Source: Crocinitomicaceae bacterium | Lineage (GTDB): Bacteria > Bacteroidota > Bacteroidia > Flavobacteriales_D > Crocinitomicaceae | Reading direction: 5' to 3' | Length of the DNA: 40,673 bases | Assembly (NCBI GenBank): GCA_023253775.1 | Contig: JALRFI010000028.1 | Location: forward strand, 1-40,673 | Part shown: piece after piece, positions 29,126 through 37,615 of the stretch | Position numbering within the stretch: the stretch's first letter is position 1 | How the letters are laid out: each line of letters starts with the position of its first letter | The notes under the pieces: generated by a model | The model's database searches: none | What the model saw: the letters and a program-made list of their open reading frames with translations, nothing else | What the model was told of the DNA's origin: nothing | Translations under genes and position numbers: made by a program

Positions 29126-29133
29126 CAAATGTA
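29126..29133 (-). promoter_or_regulatory. Predicted -7 element (TACATTTG) of the pabA/trpG-like gene
   Basis: On the minus strand this reads TACATTTG, a TAnnTTTG match, 26 nt before the TTG start at 29099. The upstream TTG is only about 15 nt away, so -33 is weak. Confidence 0.5.
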
Positions 29134-29166
29134 AAGAAAACGAGTTCACAATATTTTTTGACAGTT

Positions 29167-29547
29167 ATGAAGAAAGAAATCTCAATTCCTGGAGCACCAA
29201 AACCCATTGGACCTTACAGTCAAGCCATTCTTTCAGGCAACACCCTTTATATCAGTGGTCAAATTCCATTGAATCCACAGAATGGAGAACTCGTCATGGA
29301 TACTGTTGAAGCTTCAACACATCAGGTAATGAAGAATATTATGGCGCTATTGAATGAAGCAGGTATGAATGCCGAAAACATTGTAAAATGCAGTATTTTT
29401 CTAAAAGACCTGAACGATTTCACTTTAGTAAACCAGGTATATGGAAGCTACTTTTCACATACCCCGCCTGCTCGCGAGACAGTACAGGTATCAAGACTTC
29501 CTTTAGACGTATCAATTGAAATCTCATGTATCGCTGTTAAGTCCTAA
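29167..29547 (+). CDS. ridA: RidA family enamine/imine deaminase
   Basis: A 126-residue protein that hydrolyses reactive 2-aminoacrylate-type enamines released by PLP enzymes, protecting the cell from their damage. The family motifs are GPYSQAI near the N-terminus, ISGQIPLNPQNGEL, and the C-terminal PPARETVQVSRLPLD containing the active-site Arg. I chose the ATG at 29167 (MKKEISIPGAPKPIGPYSQA) over an in-frame TTG at 29158 that lies in a T-run. It is divergent from the amidotransferase gene. The following GT2 gene probably begins 5 nt after the ridA stop, so they are likely co-transcribed. Confidence 0.93.
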   Translation: MKKEISIPGAPKPIGPYSQAILSGNTLYISGQIPLNPQNGELVMDTVEASTHQVMKNIMALLNEAGMNAENIVKCSIFLKDLNDFTLVNQVYGSYFSHTPPARETVQVSRLPLDVSIEISCIAVKS

Positions 29548-29552
29548 TTCGT

Positions 29553-31523
29553 CTGAAATCAGAAAAATACCATATTAAATTATCAGTTGTAATTGTAAAT
29601 TACAATGTCGAATACTTTTTGGAGCAATGCCTGAACTCAGTTTCCAAGGCAATGGAGAGAGTATCGGGTGAAGTTTTTGTTGTTGACAACAATTCCATAG
29701 ACGGAAGTGTAGAAATGGTTCGATCGAAATTTCCAGATGTTCATCTGATCGCAAATACTGAAAATCTAGGGTTTTCTAAGGCAAATAATCAGGCTATGAT
29801 GATCGCAAAAGGAGAGTATATACTTCTACTTAACCCTGATACACTTGTGGAAGAGGATACTTTTTCTAAAGCTCTCCAATTCATGGATGATCACAATGAT
29901 GCTGGAGGTTTGGGTGTTAGAATGATCGACGGAAAAGGGAAATTCTTACCGGAATCAAAAAGAGGCCTACCTACTCCTTCCGTCGCTTTTTATAAGATCT
30001 TCGGATTAAGCGCTTTATTTCCCAGATCTAAGAAATTTGGACAATATCATCTAGGCTATCTTGATGAATTCAAAACTCATAAGATACAAATACTCAGTGG
30101 AGCCTTCATGCTGATGCGTAATGACGCTTTGAAAAAAGTAGGCCTTCTGGATGAGTCGTTTTTCATGTATGGTGAAGATATCGACCTCTCTTATAGAATT
30201 ATTAAAGGTGGTTATACCAACTATTACTTTCCCGAAACAAGAATTATTCATTACAAAGGTGAAAGCACGAAGAAAAGCTCGGTGAACTATGTCTTCGTTT
30301 TCTATAGGGCCATGGTTATTTTTGCGGCTAAGCATTTCAGTCAAAAAAATGCCAAATTATTCTCCTTTCTTATCAATGCAGCAATTTATTTTAGAGCTTC
30401 AGGAGCGGTAATTAATAGGTTCTTAAAAAAAATGATCATTCCTTTGATCGATACTATTTTAGTAGCAGGTGGATTAATGGCTCTTACAAATTACTGGAAG
30501 ATCAATGCTATTGAATTTCCTGAATCGGTCTTAAAATTTGCCATCCCAGTTTACACGATCATTTGGATTATAAGCAACTTATTTAGTGGTAGTTATGATC
30601 GCCCAATTAAATTCTCTCGTTTTGCAAAAGGAACTTTTATTGGACTATTAATAATTCTAATCGTTTATGCGTTACTTCCAAAGATCTGGCAGTTCTCAAG
30701 ACTTTTCATTTTAACAGGTGCTTTATGGACATTCGTTTATTTAGTTATCTCAAGAATTTTCCTTCATTTCTCTGTCGGAGGGGCATTTTCCATGAGACCA
30801 ATTATAAATAAGAAATTTGCAATAGCAGGAAGCAAGAATGAATTCGATCGAATTTCAGAAATTTTAAAAAACACAGGGTCTAAAATTGAGTCGATCATGT
30901 GGGTTTCTACCGAAAAGAATTCAAATCAGGTAGCTCAATTCAATATAAATCAATTGGATCAGATCGTACACATCCATAAAATAGATGAGGTGATTTTTGC
31001 AGCAAAGGACAATACTGCGGCTGAGATTATACAATGGATGTCTTTCCTTCCCGAATCAAATATCGACTTTAAGATTGCTCAGCCAGATACTTTGTTTCTA
31101 ATTGGAAGTAACTCTATTGAAACAGCCGGAGATCTTTATGTTGTGAATGTCAATGCGATCCAAAGACCCGAAAATATTAGAGCGAAGCGCACGCTTGACC
31201 TCCTTGTTTCGACAGGATTATTATTGCTTTTCCCCATAAGTTTCTGGTTATTTAAAAATCCAATGATTTATTTTAAAAATCTTTTCTCTGTTTTCACAGG
31301 GAAACTATCTTTTGTGGGATACAAAAGCTCTCAGGATTTAAATTCCTACCAATTACCGAAGCTAAAAACTGGTATTCTTACCCCAATTGATGGGACTTCT
31401 TTCAATGAATTAGATTTGGCGCACAAATTAAACCTGATCTATGCAAGAGATTACAATATCCAAAAGGACATTTCAATTTTAATGAAAGCATGGAAATTGA
31501 TGGATAGAGACATGGCAAAATAG
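29553..31523 (+). CDS. GT2 glycosyltransferase fused to a degenerate polyprenyl-phosphate sugar-1-phosphate transferase module
   Basis: A large membrane glycosyltransferase, about 656 residues if it starts at the CTG at 29553. The GT-A domain opens with KLSVVIVNYNVEYFLEQCL and holds VVDNNSIDGS, LLLNPDTLV and FFMYGEDIDLSYR. About five membrane helices follow, then a Rossmann-like segment (KKFAIAGSKNEFDRISEIL), then a C-terminal region resembling WbaP-type bacterial sugar transferases: KRTLDLLVSTGLLLLFP, LSFVGYKSS, and LNLIYARDYNIQKDISILM. The catalytic block normally between the membrane helix and the VGPRP motif is missing, and VGPRP reads VGYKS. So the second half is probably a non-catalytic scaffold. 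No ATG, GTG or TTG precedes the first beta strand in frame: the stop is at 29538-29540, then CTG at 29553 and ATT at 29574; the first TTG, at 29619, would delete that strand. The role is inferred as surface polysaccharide synthesis. Confidence 0.8.
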   Translation: MKSEKYHIKLSVVIVNYNVEYFLEQCLNSVSKAMERVSGEVFVVDNNSIDGSVEMVRSKFPDVHLIANTENLGFSKANNQAMMIAKGEYILLLNPDTLVEEDTFSKALQFMDDHNDAGGLGVRMIDGKGKFLPESKRGLPTPSVAFYKIFGLSALFPRSKKFGQYHLGYLDEFKTHKIQILSGAFMLMRNDALKKVGLLDESFFMYGEDIDLSYRIIKGGYTNYYFPETRIIHYKGESTKKSSVNYVFVFYRAMVIFAAKHFSQKNAKLFSFLINAAIYFRASGAVINRFLKKMIIPLIDTILVAGGLMALTNYWKINAIEFPESVLKFAIPVYTIIWIISNLFSGSYDRPIKFSRFAKGTFIGLLIILIVYALLPKIWQFSRLFILTGALWTFVYLVISRIFLHFSVGGAFSMRPIINKKFAIAGSKNEFDRISEILKNTGSKIESIMWVSTEKNSNQVAQFNINQLDQIVHIHKIDEVIFAAKDNTAAEIIQWMSFLPESNIDFKIAQPDTLFLIGSNSIETAGDLYVVNVNAIQRPENIRAKRTLDLLVSTGLLLLFPISFWLFKNPMIYFKNLFSVFTGKLSFVGYKSSQDLNSYQLPKLKTGILTPIDGTSFNELDLAHKLNLIYARDYNIQKDISILMKAWKLMDRDMAK

Positions 31524-31525
31524 CT

Positions 31526-31556
31526 CTTGTCTAAAAGGAATTTTACCTTATTTTTG
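31526..31556 (+). promoter_or_regulatory. Predicted Bacteroidetes promoter of the second E2 gene
   Basis: CTTG at 31526-31529, a 19-nt spacer and TATTTTTG at 31549-31556 match the -33/-7 consensus. It begins 2 bp after the GT2 stop codon and predicts a leader of about 25 nt for the gene at 31588. Confidence 0.75.
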
Positions 31557-31587
31557 TAACCGATTTTAAAACTCTTTATCAAAAGTT

Positions 31588-32955
31588 ATGGCGCAAATAG
31601 AGATCAGACTTCCTAAGATGGGAGAGAGTGTGACGGAGGCTACTATTAGCAACTGGTTAAAGAATGTTGGTGATACAGTGGATATGGACGAACCACTTGT
31701 TGAGGTTGCAACTGATAAAGTTGACAACGAACTTCCTTCTGAGGCGGCAGGGGTATTGATAAAGCGTCTTTTTGAAAAAGATCAAGTGGCTCAGGTCGGT
31801 GATGTGATCGCAATCATTTCGACAGATGGAGATAGTGGATCTGCATCAAACGAACCAGCTAAAGAGATCAGCAATTCGGTTGCATCTGCCGAGGACATAA
31901 CAAAAATCGTTGAACAAGCTATTACAACAGTTAATGGTTCTACAGTAGAGATTTCCAAAAATGGTCCTTCTGGAAAGTTTTATTCACCATTGGTGAGAAG
32001 CATTGCCGAAAGAGAAGGAATTTCAATGAACGAACTTGAAACAATAAATGGTACAGGTCAGGCAGGAAGAGTTACCAAAAAAGATATTCTTAGCTTCGTA
32101 AGCAACCGAGGTAGTCAACCCGTCGCAACTGCAGTTTCTGTTTCGACTAACAATGTTATTATTCCGGCAACTGCATCTTCTCCAACGTCTACTGTTTCCA
32201 ACAGTTTCTTAAATAACATTAAAGAACCGATAGTTATTCCGAATCCAGGAGATGAAATCGTTGAGATGGATCGAATGAGGAAGATCATCGCTGAACATAT
32301 GGTAATGTCAAAGCATGTTTCACCCCACGTTACGTCTTATGTTGAAGCAGATGTTACAAATATCGTAAACTGGAGAAATAAAGTTAAAAACGAATTCATG
32401 AAGCGTGAAGGAGAAAATATCACCTTCACTCCTATCTTTATTGAAGCGATTGTTAAAGCCATTAAGGATTTTCCGATGATTAATGTATCTGTTAGCGGCA
32501 CGAGCATTATAAAACGAAAGGATATCAATATCGGAATGGCTACTGCTTTGCCATCTGGCAATCTAATTGTTCCGGTTATTAAGAATGCTGATCGATTAAA
32601 TCTGACTGGAATCACGAAGTCAGTAAATGAACTCGCGAACAACGCTAGAAATAACCAGTTAAAGCCAGAAGATATTCAAGGTGGTACTTTCACGATTACC
32701 AATGTTGGTTCTTTTGGAAATGTAATGGGTACACCAATAATTTCTCAACCACAGGTGGCAATTCTTGCTGTCGGTGCAATCCGAAAGATGCCTTCAGTAA
32801 TTGAAACTCCTCAAGGTGACTTCATAGGCATCAGGCATAAAATGTTCCTATCTCACTCGTATGATCACAGAGTTGTTGATGGATCACTAGGTGGACAATT
32901 TGTAAGAAGGGTGGCTGATTACCTAGAACAATTCGACCCTAACAGAGAACTCTGA
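31588..32955 (+). CDS. 2-oxoacid dehydrogenase complex E2 (probably branched-chain), dihydrolipoyllysine-residue acyltransferase
   Basis: A 455-residue E2 acyltransferase. The lipoyl domain is at 1-78 with lipoylated K44 in ATDKVDNELP. The E1/E3-binding domain lies at about 130-170 (FYSPLVRSIAEREGISMNEL, GTGQAGRVTKKDIL). The catalytic domain has YDHRVVDG with H427 and D431. The DKVD lipoyl motif and the MPKMGES-like N-terminus (IRLPKMGESVTEATI) point to a branched-chain-type or 2-oxoglutarate E2 rather than a second PDH E2. No E1 or E3 is adjacent, so the substrate cannot be settled. It has its own promoter and a hairpin spanning its stop codon, and the first PorE-like gene starts 32 bp later. 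Confidence 0.9.
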   Translation: MAQIEIRLPKMGESVTEATISNWLKNVGDTVDMDEPLVEVATDKVDNELPSEAAGVLIKRLFEKDQVAQVGDVIAIISTDGDSGSASNEPAKEISNSVASAEDITKIVEQAITTVNGSTVEISKNGPSGKFYSPLVRSIAEREGISMNELETINGTGQAGRVTKKDILSFVSNRGSQPVATAVSVSTNNVIIPATASSPTSTVSNSFLNNIKEPIVIPNPGDEIVEMDRMRKIIAEHMVMSKHVSPHVTSYVEADVTNIVNWRNKVKNEFMKREGENITFTPIFIEAIVKAIKDFPMINVSVSGTSIIKRKDINIGMATALPSGNLIVPVIKNADRLNLTGITKSVNELANNARNNQLKPEDIQGGTFTITNVGSFGNVMGTPIISQPQVAILAVGAIRKMPSVIETPQGDFIGIRHKMFLSHSYDHRVVDGSLGGQFVRRVADYLEQFDPNREL

Positions 32956-32968
32956 TAAATTCAGAGTT
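32948..32968 (+). other. Intercistronic hairpin spanning the E2 stop codon
   Basis: A perfect 8-bp inverted repeat, AACTCTGA and TCAGAGTT, has the 5-nt loop TAAAT. The first arm ends in the TGA stop of the E2 gene. No T-run follows, so it is not a standard terminator; it may stabilise the upstream mRNA end or lower read-through into the PorE-like gene cluster. Confidence 0.65.
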
Positions 32969-32987
32969 AACTATAAATGAACCATTT

Positions 32988-35342
32988 ATGAAAAGGTACT
33001 TTTTAGCGATATGCATTGCTTGTCTAAGCTATGTTTCATTAGCTCAAGTGACTGAACATGAAATTAGACAAATGACTCAAGAAGCTCCAGAACAACAACT
33101 TGTTGTTGAATGCTCAAGAATGCTACAGGAGAACTATTTTTATTTTGCTGAGATCATTGTTGATCGCTTACTTCAGATCAATCCTAATAGCGCTAATTAT
33201 CATTACAGAAAGGGATTTATAGTTTTAGACTCTAGAAGAGATTTTGAAACAGCTTTCCCTTACCTGATCTTCGCAACATCGAGTATTAACAAAAACTATG
33301 ACATGTATTCTTCGAAGGAGAAAAGTGCTCCAACTGATGTCTACTTTCATCTTGCTCGATGCTATCATCTTGACGAACAATTGGACAAAGCAAAAGAATT
33401 CTATCAGAAATTCATTGACAACACGAATCCAAAATCAGAGTTAGTTCCAAAGGCTACTCTTCGATTGTTTCAGTGTGATGTTGCCAAAGAATTGATTAAC
33501 AATCCAAAAAAAGCTGTGGTAAAAAACGTAGGTGAAGTAATTAACACCCAGTATCCTGAATACTCACCAGTGATTTCATTGGACGGGTCATCATTATATT
33601 TTACATCAAGAAGACAGTGGGAAGATCAGTCGACCGATGACTACAGAGATAATCAATTAAATCAATACCCTGAAGATATCTATGTTTCCTATCAGGACTT
33701 TGAAACAACAAACTGGACAAAACCAAGAAGACTTGAGTTCTGTGAAGGTAGGTTAAACGAAGCTTCAGTCACAGTTAGTTCCGACGAAAGAATCATCTAT
33801 ACTTATGAGGATAGAACCGGCGCCGGAGACTTGTATTTTTCGGATTTTCAGAATAATGAATTTCAGTTTCTTAAAAAACTAGGATACAAAGATGTGAATA
33901 CTAAGTTTTGGGAAACTCATTGTACAGTAACTCCTGATGGTCAACAAATGTATTTCACTTCTGATCGTCCCGGTGGATATGGGAAAAGAGATATTTATAG
34001 AGTCGTGAAGCTTCCAAACGGAGATTGGTCTGAGCCAATAAACCTTGGGCCCACTATCAATACTGAAGAAGATGAAGACTGTCCGTTCATAGCTGTAGAT
34101 AATAAAACACTTTATTTCTCTTCTAATGGTAAGACATCGATGGGAGATTTCGACATTTTTGTTTCGGTTAGAGATGACAAAGACATATGGTCAATTCCTA
34201 TCAACCTTGGTTATCCAATAAATAGTACAGGTGATGACGTATTTTATACCACGACATCTAATGGACTTAAAGGATACCTAACATCTTACAGGAAGAAAGG
34301 ATTCGGAGAGAAAGACATCTATGAGATTCATAATGACTACATGGAGATTAAGAATGCAGCTGTGCTAAAAGGAAGAATCTATACTTCTGACGGGAGTCCC
34401 TTACCTGAAAACGTTAGAATGGAATTGACTTGTAAGAACTGTGAGAACAATACAGTGCTTTCAATGTATCCAAGAATGAGAGATGGTAAGTTCATCAACA
34501 GTTTGCAGCCTTGCCGTGAGTACATTATTGGCTTCTTTGTAGACTCTATCTTAGGTTCAGTATACCGTGAGTCATTCTCTACCAAATGTAATGCTGGATA
34601 TGAGGAGATTCTAAAAGAGGTTGTGTTGGATATAGATAGAAACAGAATAGTTCCTTTACTTACTTACACCCTTGACGGATTTGTGTCTGATGCCAAGACT
34701 TCAGAGATACTTAAGGATGCTACAGTTGAATTCATTGATAATACTTCAGGTATTTCATCTGAGCTTTTGACCTCAGATGATAAAGGATTCTTTTTATCTG
34801 AACTTTTGGTGGATAAACGTTATGGAGACACTATGGATTACACAGTAAAGGTGTCTAAGTTAAATTTCCTGACACAAAACTTCCAATGGCAAGCAGTTTT
34901 AGGTGAAGAAACAAATATTCATTTAGCCTATGTTCTGGAAAAGCCGGAGCTTGGAATCGACCTTGCAAAAGTGTTGAAATTGAATCCTATTTATTTTGAT
35001 GTAGATAAATCTAACATACGACTTGACGCGGAGATCGAATTGAACAAGATCGTTCAAATCTTGAATGATAACCCTGAGATTAAAATCGAACTTGGATCCC
35101 ACACCGATTGTCGCGCTTCTAAAGCGTACAACATGTCTTTGTCAGATAGACGTGCGAAGTCTTCAGCGGAATATATCAGAAACCGCATCTCAAATCCAGA
35201 GAGAATTTATGGTAAGGGATACGGAGAATCAAAGCTTGTGAATGAATGTGAATGTGAAGACAGTGAGATTACTCCGTGTTCCGAAGAGCAACACCAAGAA
35301 AACAGAAGAACTGAATTCCGTATTGTTCAGAATACGAAATAA
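32988..35342 (+). CDS. PorE-like envelope protein, copy 1 (TPR, PD40 beta-propeller, CRD, OmpA)
   Basis: A 784-residue protein with the domain order of T9SS PorE. The signal peptide is MKRYFLAICIACLSYVSLA. A TPR-like helical region spans about 20-165 (SANYHYRKGF, VYFHLARCYHLDEQLDKAKEFY). PD40/WD40-like blades cover about 185-455 (SLDGSSLYFTSRR, DGQQMYFTSDRPGGYGKRDIY, NKTLYFSSNG). A domain beginning TSDGSPLPENVRMEL follows at about 463-560, then a CRD-like sandwich at 563-660. A complete OmpA domain lies at 662-784, with both peptidoglycan ligands: D707 (GSHTDC) and R722 (LSDRRA). Known PorE is a lipoprotein; here the signal looks like type I (ends SLAQ). It heads a tandem of three paralogs and is the only copy with a canonical OmpA domain. 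Anchoring T9SS components to peptidoglycan is inferred from family knowledge. Confidence 0.85.
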   Translation: MKRYFLAICIACLSYVSLAQVTEHEIRQMTQEAPEQQLVVECSRMLQENYFYFAEIIVDRLLQINPNSANYHYRKGFIVLDSRRDFETAFPYLIFATSSINKNYDMYSSKEKSAPTDVYFHLARCYHLDEQLDKAKEFYQKFIDNTNPKSELVPKATLRLFQCDVAKELINNPKKAVVKNVGEVINTQYPEYSPVISLDGSSLYFTSRRQWEDQSTDDYRDNQLNQYPEDIYVSYQDFETTNWTKPRRLEFCEGRLNEASVTVSSDERIIYTYEDRTGAGDLYFSDFQNNEFQFLKKLGYKDVNTKFWETHCTVTPDGQQMYFTSDRPGGYGKRDIYRVVKLPNGDWSEPINLGPTINTEEDEDCPFIAVDNKTLYFSSNGKTSMGDFDIFVSVRDDKDIWSIPINLGYPINSTGDDVFYTTTSNGLKGYLTSYRKKGFGEKDIYEIHNDYMEIKNAAVLKGRIYTSDGSPLPENVRMELTCKNCENNTVLSMYPRMRDGKFINSLQPCREYIIGFFVDSILGSVYRESFSTKCNAGYEEILKEVVLDIDRNRIVPLLTYTLDGFVSDAKTSEILKDATVEFIDNTSGISSELLTSDDKGFFLSELLVDKRYGDTMDYTVKVSKLNFLTQNFQWQAVLGEETNIHLAYVLEKPELGIDLAKVLKLNPIYFDVDKSNIRLDAEIELNKIVQILNDNPEIKIELGSHTDCRASKAYNMSLSDRRAKSSAEYIRNRISNPERIYGKGYGESKLVNECECEDSEITPCSEEQHQENRRTEFRIVQNTK

Positions 35343-35454
35343 TTGTTTCAAATAAAATTCTAAATCCGTTTACAGACGTACTTTTTGCTATTTTAGATGG
35401 CTTGAAACATTTAGTTCAACAACCCGTATTCTAAAACATACAAATTGAAAATCA

Positions 35455-37560
35455 ATGCAAATGCATATGAAGAATAAGATTCTATTAATGATGATGGTAG
35501 CAGCAACGTTCAGTTTTGCCCAACCTACTGAATCAGAGATCAGAGAATTTGCCAGAACAAAATCGGAGCAAGAAATCGTTACGGAAACTTCCCGCTTGAC
35601 ACAGGATGGATTTATCTTTTTCGCTGACATTTTAACTGACCGTTTGCTTCAAATAAATTCCAACAGCGCAAATTATAATTATCGCAAAGGATTTATGATT
35701 TTAAGTCTAACAGGAGATTTTGAGAAAGCTATTCCCTATTTTATTGTAGCAACCACGGATATCGATCCAAACTTCGACATGTATTCTTCTAAGGAGAAAA
35801 GTGCTCCAACCGACGCTTATTATCATTTAGCTCAATGTTATCACTACAATGAGGAGATTGATCTGGCAAGGGAAAATTATCAAAAATTCCTAGATGCAAC
35901 GAAGAAGAAATCGGAATTAATACCAAAGGCTCAACTGAGGATTCAGCAATGTGACTTGGCGAAACAAATGATGGCCTCTCCTATTAATGTTAGATTAAAG
36001 AACATCGGGAAAACGATCAATACAAACTTCCCAGAATATAGCCCTGTTGTTTCACTTGACGGGTCTGCACTTTATTTCACTTCAAGACGGCCATGGTCAA
36101 ATGGCGAATCTGATAATTTTAAAGATCTTGCAATCAATCAATTTCCGGAGGATGTTTACGTTAGTTTTCTTGATAAAGACTCAAACTGGACAGAACCAAT
36201 TATGCTCAATTTCTGTCTTCCTAAAAAAAATGAGGCAACAATGGCAGTGAGTACTAACGAACGTAGGATTTATCTTTATGAAGATTCTACAGGAAATGGA
36301 GATATTTTCTACACTGATTTTTATGCTAGTAAATTCAATGAGATTCTTCAATTAGAAGGTGAAAAGATAAATACTGACTATTGGGAAACGCACGCTATGG
36401 TTTCTCACGACCAAAGTAGAATGTTCTTTTCTTCTGATCGTCCTGGTGGATTTGGGGGTCGAGACCTTTATGTCAGTTATCGTAAAGCTGATAGTACCTG
36501 GTCAAAGCCAGTCAACATGGGACCAAGAATCAACACTGCAAATGATGAAGATTCTCCATTTGTATCTGTGGATAATCGTCAACTTTATTATTCTTCAAAT
36601 GGTGAAAAAAGCATTGGAGGATTTGATATTCTGATTTGTGATCTCATGGCTGACAATACATACTCGGAAGGAAGAAACATTGGATATCCATTCAACTCAA
36701 CCAATGATGACATTTTCTACACAACTACTGTCGACGGACTAAAGGGATACATGACGTCCTACAGAAAAGATGGTTTTGGAGAAAAGGACATATATGAAGT
36801 CCATAACGATTATTTGGGTGTTAAAAGCACAGCAATATTCAGAGGAGTGATTAAAACATCAGATGGGTCTCCTTTACCGGAAGATTTTGCATTGAATTTT
36901 AGGTTAATATGCGATGGTTGTGATGAATCAGAACAAAACCGCTCATTGTTCCCAAGATTGAGAGATGGAATGTTTTTAACTGGAATCAAACCATGTGAAA
37001 CATACAAAATCGCTTATTATAATGCTTCAGAAAATCAATTGATGCATGAAGAAACTTTTGTTACGGATTGTGATTCTGATTACCAAGAGATCTACAGAGA
37101 GTTGATTCTTGATGTGCCTTCAAGAAGTATCGTAATACCGAAGGACACTGTTCTTGAAATTGATCCTGTTATAGTTACGACACATAAAAACATTGAATAT
37201 ATTCACTACTTCGATTACAATAAGAATAAGCTTACTGTGAACAAAGGAGATTTGAAAGACTTTGTAAGAGAGATTGAAGCACAACTTAATGATGGTCGTC
37301 CAAGGATTACGATTAACGTTTATTCTTCTGCGTCTAATGTTCCTACAAAAACTTATGAGACTAACGAGAAGTTAACTTCGATAAGGGCTGAAAACATGAA
37401 ATATGACCTTCAAACTCATTTTGAAAAAAAACGTGATTTTGCAGGGAAAGTTAACGTTGTAATTGTATCAGCAATTGTGGATGGACCAGAATATGAAAAA
37501 GACTTCAAAGACAAGAACAAGTACAAGCCTTATCAGTTTGTTGGTTTAAAAACTGAATAG
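35455..37560 (+). CDS. PorE-like envelope protein, copy 2, with divergent OmpA-like C-terminus
   Basis: A 701-residue paralog of the preceding gene. Starts at 35455, 35461 and 35467 are all in frame; the last gives the typical signal MKNKILLMMMVAATFSFA. The TPR-like region (SANYNYRKGF, AYYHLAQCYHYNEEIDLA) and PD40 blades (SLDGSALYFTSRRPW, SRMFFSSDRPGGFGGRDLY, RQLYYSSNGEKS) are conserved, as is the TSDGSPLPEDFAL domain. The CRD-like domain of copy 1 is absent. The C-terminus (about 577-701) follows the OmpA layout (IHYFDYNKNKL, an amphipathic helix, ITINVYSSASNV, NEKLTSIRAENM), but the HTD motif is replaced by SAS at about 625-627, while R644 is kept. It ends KYKPYQFVGLKTE. Peptidoglycan binding is doubtful. 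Confidence 0.82.
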   Translation: MQMHMKNKILLMMMVAATFSFAQPTESEIREFARTKSEQEIVTETSRLTQDGFIFFADILTDRLLQINSNSANYNYRKGFMILSLTGDFEKAIPYFIVATTDIDPNFDMYSSKEKSAPTDAYYHLAQCYHYNEEIDLARENYQKFLDATKKKSELIPKAQLRIQQCDLAKQMMASPINVRLKNIGKTINTNFPEYSPVVSLDGSALYFTSRRPWSNGESDNFKDLAINQFPEDVYVSFLDKDSNWTEPIMLNFCLPKKNEATMAVSTNERRIYLYEDSTGNGDIFYTDFYASKFNEILQLEGEKINTDYWETHAMVSHDQSRMFFSSDRPGGFGGRDLYVSYRKADSTWSKPVNMGPRINTANDEDSPFVSVDNRQLYYSSNGEKSIGGFDILICDLMADNTYSEGRNIGYPFNSTNDDIFYTTTVDGLKGYMTSYRKDGFGEKDIYEVHNDYLGVKSTAIFRGVIKTSDGSPLPEDFALNFRLICDGCDESEQNRSLFPRLRDGMFLTGIKPCETYKIAYYNASENQLMHEETFVTDCDSDYQEIYRELILDVPSRSIVIPKDTVLEIDPVIVTTHKNIEYIHYFDYNKNKLTVNKGDLKDFVREIEAQLNDGRPRITINVYSSASNVPTKTYETNEKLTSIRAENMKYDLQTHFEKKRDFAGKVNVVIVSAIVDGPEYEKDFKDKNKYKPYQFVGLKTE

Positions 37561-37567
37561 AATCTTA

Positions 37568-37599
37568 CTTGAATTCAACGAGAATATTAGCTACATTTG
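37568..37599 (+). promoter_or_regulatory. Predicted internal promoter of PorE-like copy 3
   Basis: CTTG at 37568-37571, a 20-nt spacer and TACATTTG at 37592-37599 match the Bacteroidetes consensus. The element is followed by a run of ten A residues and then the TTG start at 37616, so the leader is about 10 nt and A-rich. Confidence 0.65.
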
Positions 37600-37615
37600 A
37601 AAAAAAAAAATCACT

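Noticed and set aside
29158-29166. TTG start of ridA
   Set aside because: It is part of a T-run; the ATG at 29167 gives the normal RidA N-terminus.
29100-29207. N-terminal extension of the pabA/trpG-like gene from the ATG at 29207
   Set aside because: It adds 36 atypical residues, overlaps the ridA start, and lies upstream of the predicted promoter; the family N-terminus begins at the TTG at 29099.
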